DNA of 64,000 nucleotides, from assembly GCA_037039925.1 (NCBI GenBank), contig JAXRKP010000668.1:159501-223500 (forward strand), read 5' to 3'. This document shows positions 56,530 to 64,000 of this stretch, one piece after another. The stretch comes from Doris montereyensis (Eukaryota; Mollusca; Gastropoda; Nudibranchia; Dorididae). The first letter of the stretch is position 1; each line of letters begins with the position of its first letter. The notes below the pieces were generated by a model. It saw only the letters and a list, made by a program, of their open reading frames with translations, made no database searches and had not been told where the DNA came from. The translations under genes were made by a program, and so were the position numbers.

Positions 56530-59500
56530 GAACACGGATTGTTCACATCAATCTGAAAACAATATACTTATTTGTATGTAGTTCGCTCTTTATTTAAGAT
56601 TTTTATTTTGTCTGAGAATGGTATTCATCATAATAAAGTAAGACAGTGAAGCATGGTTCAATTTGTGTACATTCTACTGATTCTTGATGATGGTCGTCGA
56701 TTTTCTGCTGTCTTTCTTTTTCCTTCACTGTCTCTCTCACGGCTCTGTCTGTCTCTGTCTGTCTGTCTCCTGAGATCATTGCATAGGATGGTGGCTGGGT
56801 ACTGCTGGTGGGGCCTACTTGGCTACTCACTTTCACTCTTATCCCCTTTTACTTTCATCTTGCTGTTCCCACTTTATCCACCCTGAGATCACCATAATGA
56901 TGGACGAGGCAAATTTCAATGGCAATTTTGTTTCTGTCTTTCTATTATTTTTTTCTCTGTCTCTCCAGGGAGCATGCCTTTTGTTTCCAGTTAAAACATA
57001 TAACTTTTGAATGGAATGCCCAGTAGGTCCTACTTCTTTTCGTTTGTATTTTTTTAGCTGAAAAATAGATTTATATGTATTAATCCGTCTGAAAAAGTCT
57101 GGCTTTGTGTGTGTGTGTGAGCAAACCCGCCCCTCTCCCCCCTCTCCCAAAAAAAGCAAAAAAATCTCAAACTCATATATCTTTCCTCTCTCTCTCTGTT
57201 TTCTCTCTAATCACTCTGGAAATCACTCTCTGGCGGACAGGGTAGATTCTCATGAAATGAAAATACTTTCCTCTTTTTCAAGGGGGGGGGTTGATTGATC
57301 GAGGCTTTTTTTTTGGATTTGTTATTTAACCTTACTTGTATAGATATAATTGTTGTTTTGTTAATATACATGTTTCCAAGAAAAATCAAAAGAATGTAAC
57401 GGTTTATTATTTTTTTTATGTTAGGGACACAGCGTTTTGCAAACTAAAGTCATTTTTTTTTTTAGTTGACTAGATTGTTTGAAAAATTTCAGTTGGCTTT
57501 GTCTCTCTCCCATTATTATACTAATCTTCTCATTCTTCTCTAATAACTTCAGTGAAACAAATCAACTGATCTATGAATGAATTGGTTGTTTTGACAGTCT
57601 CAATCTTTTTTTCTTATCTCTCTCTCTCAGACTCTCTCTCAGACAGAGAAGACCCCCAGGAGCAAAGACGAAGGAGGGAGGAGGGAGATGGATTCAGTTC
57701 TGTCTTGATTCTCCGCCTTTATCTGTTGCTAGAGGAGGAGGGGGGGGCGGGGACGGGGCCGTGACAGCCAAGACTTGTTATTTATTGTTTCATTGTTTAA
57801 AACGATTTTGTGATGGGTTGTTAAGTTTTTTCAAGTTTATTTTTTAGAAGAATTGCCTCTTTGCAACGTGTTGAAGGGACTTATGAAAACCTGTTGTCAC
57901 TTTGGCATTGAAGTTAACTGCCAGCCGATGTTCATGTAATTCAAATTAAAGTTGTAAATTCGATTTGAAACAGTTTGACGGAGATTTGGTAGGCTACTTC
58001 TTTTCCTGACCTTCACTTGCCTTTTGTCCCTGTTTTTGTTTGAGATCAACATTAGGACAGGGCAAATTTGTAAAAAGCTAAACAAACAAATTAAACGCAG
58101 TTGACCATCTGTTTCTGAATAATGAGGAGTGCTCTTTCTTGTCAGATACAATCTGAAAACAATGTATTTATTTTGATGTTTTTATTTATTAAGATTTAGA
58201 AACCTCGATAAACCTCAGAATTTATGTACATACTGTTTATAACCCCCTCTTTTATTTTTGATTCCTTTGATGGTGTGTAAGGTACAACGCTGTCTCTGGT
58301 TTCTTTCTCTCTCTCTCTCTCTGTCTCTCTCTCTCTCTGTCTCTTCTCTCTGTAGGCGGGTCTCTCTGGTGGGGCCTCTTATCTCTCACTTTCACTCTCA
58401 CATACCTTCATCTTGCTCTCTCTTTATCCTCTGAGATCACCATCTGATCTCAAATTTCAATGCAACAAGTCTCTCTCTCTCTCACTCTGTCTCTGTCTCT
58501 GCAGTCTTTAGCATGCCTTTTATTATATAAAGAGGATAGCCGACCAGTAGGTCCATTTCTTTTCGCTTAACTTACCTTTTCAGAAAAAAACATTATTGTA
58601 TTAAAAGAGAAAAAAGAAGAGAAAGAAAAACTCCAGCCGTTTTTCCTCCCTTTCAAAAAGACCAAATCTGTTTCCAAGTTTGGGTCATAAGACCCTGAAA
58701 TCACTGCATATGGCGGACTAATTTCACCTGTAGAAAAGACATCAGAGAAAGGCAAATGAGATTTACTGGTCCATGTCTTCATCGCTTCTTGTAACATCGA
58801 GATTTGATATACAGTTGTTATTTAATGTAACGGTTTACAGATGTCAGCAACCAAAAAAGAAGCTCTTGTGCACTTTCCTATTGCTGCTAATTTTTCTAGT
58901 TTCTTATTGTTTGAGTTTTGTCATTTGCCTTTTCATATTATCCCGTTCGTCAATTTTACTTCTCAATATGGGTGGTATGGTTAAGACATTCGGCAACTGG
59001 GATTTTGAATGATTTTTTCTTGGTTGACATCCATCATTAGTCCGAATGACTCTAGACGTTTGTTTGCAAGACTCTAAAGTCTTTTTCAGCATGCAGATAA
59101 TAAGAATGGAAAAGACGACAGAAGGCTGTTTATCAGTGTCTGCTTTCAGTTTGGTTGGAGGGACAACAGCTGTAATATAATGGACAATATTTTAGGGTGA
59201 TTTCCGTTTATTTTTCAGAAGAATTGCCTCAATGCAACGTTGAAGGATCTGAAAAAAACTTCTTTGAAAGTTAAGCCAGCCGATGTTGCATTGAAAGGGG
59301 TAACAAATTAAAGTTTGACAAAAATAATGCACAAATTAAGCTTTTCCCTGATTTGTTTTTGAACATTTCGAATTTGTAAAGTCTTTAAAATGGTCTCATG
59401 TTTAGGACTTAGTTCACTAATAAAACATGTATTCAGTTTGATGTCACTAGAAACTCCTAAACCCACAGACATTTTTAGATCTTTTATTTTTACTTCAATG

Positions 59501-60000
59501 ATAGTACAACGGCTTAACTGGTTTCTCTATCTCATTTCTTATGACATTCAAGTTTGATGGTTCTCTCATGTTGGCCATTTAAGATGAAAATGGCAATGAA
59601 AAGATGGAAAACAGCAAAATAAAACAGGCGTACTCTTTTAATTAATATATATAATATAATATATATAATAACCATGACATCAGTATGCGCGTTGATTGTC
59701 GGATCGATTTCACCTGTATAGAGGACAAAAACCCATTTTCATCCGAGAAAGATAGATTATACCTAGCTCTAGTCCGTCAAAACAAGCCAAAAAACATTTG
59801 CCTTTTCTTGACAACCAGACTTCCATGTTTGTTACGGTAGGCCTACCCACATTTGGAAGCATAATAATGTGGGTGGCATCTCCGAATTGAGACAACAGCT
59901 GTAATATAATGTGCTAGGCTAACGTAGAGAAGTACAGAAAAGACCGTATTTAAGACAAAATAATGCACACAAATTAAAAATATTCAATTAACATAGTAGT
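56530..60000. repeat. Diverged tandem segmental repeats of about 0.7-1.6 kb
   Basis: Shared blocks recur in order. GGTGGGGCCT plus CTCACTTTCACTCT is at 56.81 and 58.37 kb, and CAGTAGGTCC plus TTCTTTTCG is at 57.02 and 58.55 kb. AGAAGAATTGCCTC is followed by GCAACG and later CAGCCGATGTT at 57.85 and 59.22 kb, and ATTTCACCTGTA is at 58.72 and 59.71 kb. ACAACAGCTGTAATATAATG is at 59.16 and 59.89 kb. Units differ by many indels and by CT-rich tracts. No coding function seen. Confidence 0.65.
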
Positions 60001-60019
60001 CTTTGGTAAAAGAAGTCAC

Positions 60020-60502
60020 TCAACTCCTCACCCACAGGACGTCATGGATTTTTCATATTCATTTTTGAAATAGTTTGATGGTTTGCCCACGTCATGACTG
60101 ACGTCTATTAATAGTATTAATGGCAAACGAGTCACATGACTTCTGTAACGTGCAAAGACCACTACAACTTCAGACTTGGTGTTGTCAGTTCAGTGTCCAG
60201 TGCTGGGACTGTGGATTGATATGAACCCGGGAAGTTGGGTTTTTTCTTTTATAAATTTAGAAATAGACTTTTTATAGATCTAGATCTAGATTGTAACCAG
60301 CGGGTCTAATTTTCAAAATAGAGCAAGAATTCTTTACTGCTTTTGATCGAACGAACGATTTATTCTTAACCAGATAAAAGAAAACATGTATTTTCTCTGC
60401 TAAAGCGCCCTGAGGCCTTTCCCAACTTTCACAGTGTCAACAGGACGGAAAACTCTTGGCTCAGGAGAAAGATTCAGACCAATATTATTTTGAATGCAAA
60501 AC
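60020..60502 (+). promoter_or_regulatory. Candidate promoter region with CRE-like and CLEAR-like sites
   Basis: Three ACGTCA/TGACGT cores lie at 60039-60044, 60089-60094 and 60099-60104. The palindromic GTCACATGAC at 60131-60140 is one base from the CLEAR box GTCACGTGAC. All lie within 500 bp upstream of the putative first exon at 60503. Site identity is by motif only; there is no transcript evidence. Confidence 0.4.
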
Positions 60503-61290
60503 ATGTCTCGAACGGATAACGCAACACGCGAACCGAGTGTGTATATCAATCTACCTTAGACAGTTACTTGGAAAAGAAATCGTCTGGGGTAAGATATTTT
60601 ATTCTACATTATAGATATAATATTGCTTTCACAGACCTAGAATCTAGCTAGAATCTAGAGTTTTGTCAGAAAATAAGAATCTAGATCTAGAGATTTGTTG
60701 ACATTTTGAAAGTAGAGACCACACCAACCATCTGATCTAGATTTTAGTATGCAATCCAGTTCTAGTTAGATCTAGATCTAGAGATTCTAAATCTATGGAC
60801 TTTAATCTAGATTTAGACTGAATGAAGTCGTTGCCTCATTGCCTCCTCTGCAAGCCACCACTTTCAATAACATTTTTTTTACTTCCGTGTTAGATATCTA
60901 GTCATACGGATTCAACTTGCTCTCCATCATTATCGTTAGACATAAAGATCTAGATGTATGTAAATCTAGGTCTAGTTCTGTTTATTTTGAAATTGTGGGA
61001 CCAGTGAGTTGAGATCTATTATTCTATAATATAGGCTGTTAATACTGTTATTAATCAATTAATGTTCACCTTGAAAATAGTGGAAAGCAAGCTCAATGTC
61101 TCAGCCATTCCATTTAGATTTTATAAATAACCCATTTCAATTTTTTTTTTAAAGAACAACGAAAACCCCCCAATTAAACCAAAAACAAAACAAAACACTT
61201 TAAACTGTAAAAGAACATGTTCAGCTGCACTGCATGACTTAAAAAAGTTGTTCTATCAATCAATTTTTTAAATCTAGAAATCTAGGGCTA
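60270..61290. repeat. Cluster of TCTAGATC-type palindromic words
   Basis: AGATCTAGATCTAG and shorter variants occur near 60277, 60635-60690, 60738, 60768-60815, 60945-60975 and 61275. Similar words are scattered elsewhere (300, 370, 3395, 36480, 38735), but this is the densest cluster. It spans the first intron of the gene at 60.5 kb. Confidence 0.7.
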
Positions 61291-62750
61291 GATTCTATGT
61301 CCCCAATAGAGATGGCCTCTTGTGCAAGTTAAAAAAAATACTTTGCCAAAACATTTACAAGGCATTTTTGCCGAAAGGATTTCTGTAGTTGGGCACATCC
61401 TAGGGACATAACTGAGATACAAAGCACTCAGTTTGTGTGTGTGTGTGTGTCGGAGGAAGAAAAAACCTGTTTTCGAGAGGCTGCTTTCAGTTTCACCAGT
61501 ATTTTGTGATTTGTATGACATGGGTTCAGCCAATCTGACATGACAACAGGCCCAGGGTTCCAGCCAATCTGACATGACAACAGACCCAAGACAGCCTCCT
61601 GTTTTTAATTTGAAATGAGCAGTTCAAAGGTCAATGATAACAGATAGTGTGACATCTGACTACGGCCAAACATCAGTTTGGAAATGTCTGATTTTCATTT
61701 GCTTAAATTAGATATATATCAACCATATTATTTCTTAATGTGAAAGACAGTAGAGGTACACATCTTATCTGCATAATACTGCATAGATGCTGTATAAGAA
61801 CAGATTTACCTTTCGTAAATTCCATCACAATCCCTAAAGGCTTACAATTCCTCTGGCATCTTATCCCAACAGCTGTGTTGTTCGGCGGTGTCTTGCCAAT
61901 ATCCAAATTTTTCATTTACCACATATATATATGACAATAGTGACCAAAAAACCACAAATGACCACTGTTTAGCCTCCGCTCACTATATTTAGCTTGATTA
62001 TTGTGTCTAAAATAGTTCTGTTTCGATGGAAATTGGATTTTATGATATAATATATATTAAGATAGTTTGACTTCAAAAAGAAAAAAATTATGAATGTTTC
62101 ATGTCTTTGCCGTATTGATTTTTTATGTTTGTCCTTTGTTTTTTTGTTCTATCCTTAGGTTCGTCGTTCTAAAACAAAAGTCAGATGTTGGTTACATGGT
62201 TCAATGCTCTATGAACAAAGGTAATCTGTAGTACATGTTTGTTTCTTTTTTTTTTTATTCACGGGGGGGGGGGAGAATTACAAAGGAATTATGCATTGAC
62301 GTACCACCATTTCATTCATTTTAAATATCTGCTTGTATTGAGTTTACAAAATTAAATCTATGACTTTGTAACGAAAGTTATCTTTGTTTTTTGTGTGTTT
62401 TTGTTTGGTTCTATTTTTTTATGAGCAATGTTTTCTGATTTTCTGTGTTACTATTTATGAAGGTATAATTATAATAGAAATCAATTATTTTTACATACAG
62501 CTTGAAGTAATTTTCCTTCATTTGTAGCAACATATAAAGCAAGTCAATGGATTTAACTTTCATAGACTGCATAGACATCAAATATTGTAAGTGACTTTAC
62601 AAATTTATTCCCTTCTCAAATCATCATATGAACAGGACCAGGATGTGAAGTTTCATGATCTTAGAGAAGCTCAGACAGTTTCGTAAAGTAGCAAATGACC
62701 CTACTGGGGCTCAGTTTGAGATTGTCATTAAGAAGAAGTCTCACACATAT
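60503..62750 (+). CDS. 5' portion of an unrecognised gene, three exons seen
   Basis: Exon 1 (60503-60588) starts ATGTCTCGAACGG and ends at G|GTAAGA. Exon 2 (62159-62220) reads FVVLKQKSDVGYMVQCSMNK in a phase that fits exon 1. Exon 3 (62636-62750) reads GPGCEVS, then, one base out of frame, MILEKLRQFRKVANDPTGAQ up to a strong donor, TAT|GTAAGT. Two defects appear: an in-frame TAG at 60557-60559 (one change from GAG, Glu) and a missing base near 62651-62655. The compact pattern of strands and a helix could be a PH- or PTB-like fold, but I do not recognise it. The gene probably continues past the window. The 5' start is not certain, because another frame of the first exon is also open. Confidence 0.45.
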
Positions 62751-63604
62751 GTAAGTATACATATATAAAATAAGATTTTAGCCACTCTATACTCTGGTAA
62801 TTGAAGTTAATCTTCATTGTATGTAATTATGTGAATGAAACTGATCTTTGTATAAATGTTCAGTTCCATGATTGATGTTGAGTTTTATATGTGTTGAATT
62901 TTAAAAAGTTTCCTTTACTCTGCTCTTTGTAATTATCTATAAATTGCAACGGCTTATAAATGTGAACACCTGGTAAATTTTACTGCTTACCTGTCCCTGT
63001 CAATTCACCTTGGAAATTGCTATATTTGTTATCAAATGGAACTCAGAAGTTGCGATATCGTCATGACTGACTGCTAAATTCCAGTTCTGGTTCTTTCCAA
63101 GCAGTTTTGAAATAACAATGTACATATGTGTAACTCATGTCAGTGAACAAGACAGACAAATTATTGGTTAAATGGTGGGCTTTTTATTTTTACAAAATAT
63201 TCTTTTCTCAGAAAAATTTGCCTCTTTACAGGTGTTACTTATTTCACAGTAACATTAGACTTAGATGGGAAGAGGAGCTTGTTAAATCCGGAGTTGGCTA
63301 TTTTTTTATCTTGCTATCGATAAGATATTTTTTATTGACTTAAACAAGGGGAAAAATGGGGATTTTGATTGAACAAGCTGTTCCAGAGTTCTTGTTATTT
63401 CCTAGCTCCCTACTTTCGAGTTCCACTGTTCTGTGGGTGATATGCTGATTCAGTCAAATAGTTTCAAGTTTAATGTGGATGTGGGTTATCTAAATCTTTT
63501 CATTAAATTGAACTTGTAAGATAGTTTTAAAGTAAAATTTAAGTCAACGACTTTCCGTTTTGATTTCATCTTGTCTGTTGAAATAATTACTCTTGATCGC
63601 ATAA

Positions 63605-63800
63605 TACGAAGGAGCCACCGTGGAGTGAAGTCCAAAGGCGAAATATGACAATATGTGACAACTCTACTAATAAAGACAGAACAAACACATGACTTTCCGG
63701 GTATACCCCTTCGTCAGACAACAAAATGAGAAATATCTAGAATCTCGATCTCAGTATTACCTCAGGCATCACACAATGTGATGTCAGAAGAGAAAAACAT
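63605..63800 (-). mobile_element. Second copy of the hammerhead-bearing repeat
   Basis: This matches the reverse complement of about 310-510, starting from AATACGAAGGAGCCAC and running through the hammerhead core to the ATCACACAATGTGATGTC palindrome. It shows several substitutions. It has the single, not the inverted-duplicate, arrangement as far as I can see. Confidence 0.6.
63691..63717 (-). ncRNA. Hammerhead ribozyme-like core, copy 2 (degenerate)
   Basis: On the minus strand CTGACGA is followed by a GGGGTATACCC stem and then GGAAAGTC in place of GAAACGTC. The core is recognisable, but the helix III/cleavage side is altered, so this copy is probably inactive. Confidence 0.45.
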
Positions 63801-63955
63801 AAATAAGGAAGGAAAAGAAAAAGACAGTGATGATAAGAAACGTAGTAGAGGTGGATGTGAAGAATGAGTGAGAATGGAAGGTTCAGATCTAGAATGAAAT
63901 AAAAATATGAAAATAAGTAAGTAATAAAAGGTGAGAAGGAGATAGAAGGAAGAAA

Positions 63956-63959
<4 letters not shown>

Positions 63960-63990
<31 letters not shown>
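63960..63990. repeat. (AG)n microsatellite at the window end
   Basis: About 14 AG units after a purine-rich stretch that starts near 63800. The right border is near the window end. Confidence 0.9.
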
Positions 63991-63995
<5 letters not shown>

Positions 63996-64000
63996 GAAAT

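Overview
The window is animal nuclear DNA: AT-rich, with small exons separated by large repeat-filled introns, GT-AG splice sites and long microsatellites. The mix of RTE-type and I-type LINEs, Tigger/pogo and piggyBac MITEs, and hammerhead-bearing repeats of the kind linked to Penelope-like elements suits a lophotrochozoan. The recurring TCTAGATCTAGA words make me favour a gastropod mollusc; that taxon call is inference.

Four host genes can be supported. (1) 2,133-22,236 (+): ethanolamine-phosphate cytidylyltransferase (PCYT2). Fifteen coding exons give about 380 residues once two 1-nt indels are allowed for. (2) 32,726-26,750 (-): COQ7, the di-iron hydroxylase of ubiquinone synthesis, five exons, with a frame break in exon 1. 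(3) 40,826-45,205 (+): an unnamed protein ending in a canonical SOCS box, three exons, two frame breaks in the last. (4) 60,503-62,750 and beyond (+): the 5' part of an unrecognised gene with an in-frame stop and a frame break. PCYT2 and COQ7 converge on a repeat-rich spacer at 22.6-26.6 kb.

Mobile DNA fills most of the remainder. There are four RTE-like LINE copies (1-1,600 -, 23.85-26.39 +, 33.2-34.9 -, 38.99-40.1 +). One I-like LINE at 18.39-20.47 kb has an RNase H domain and 14-bp target duplications. Two other LINE tails lie at 40.2 and 41.3 kb. Two piggyBac-type MITEs end at TTAA or a near match. Tigger/pogo-type elements carry TA duplications. A SINE-like insert, a four-copy dispersed repeat and two hammerhead-ribozyme-like cores are also present. 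Large microsatellites include a (CT)n tract of about 1 kb at 55.1-56.2 kb.

The most notable observations are these. A U12-type AT-AG intron in PCYT2 splits the first His codon of the second HxGH motif. The PCYT2 exon carrying the first HxGH motif is tandemly duplicated, and the second copy is frame-broken. A Tigger insertion inside one RTE copy has its empty site preserved in another RTE copy 8 kb away. Hammerhead cores occur at both ends of the window. Paired hairpins lie just inside the piggyBac-type ends. Single-base indels recur in otherwise conserved exons of all four genes, which points either to consensus error in the assembly or to real lesions. The 46.3-54.7 kb interval and much of 35-39 kb show no gene that I can support.
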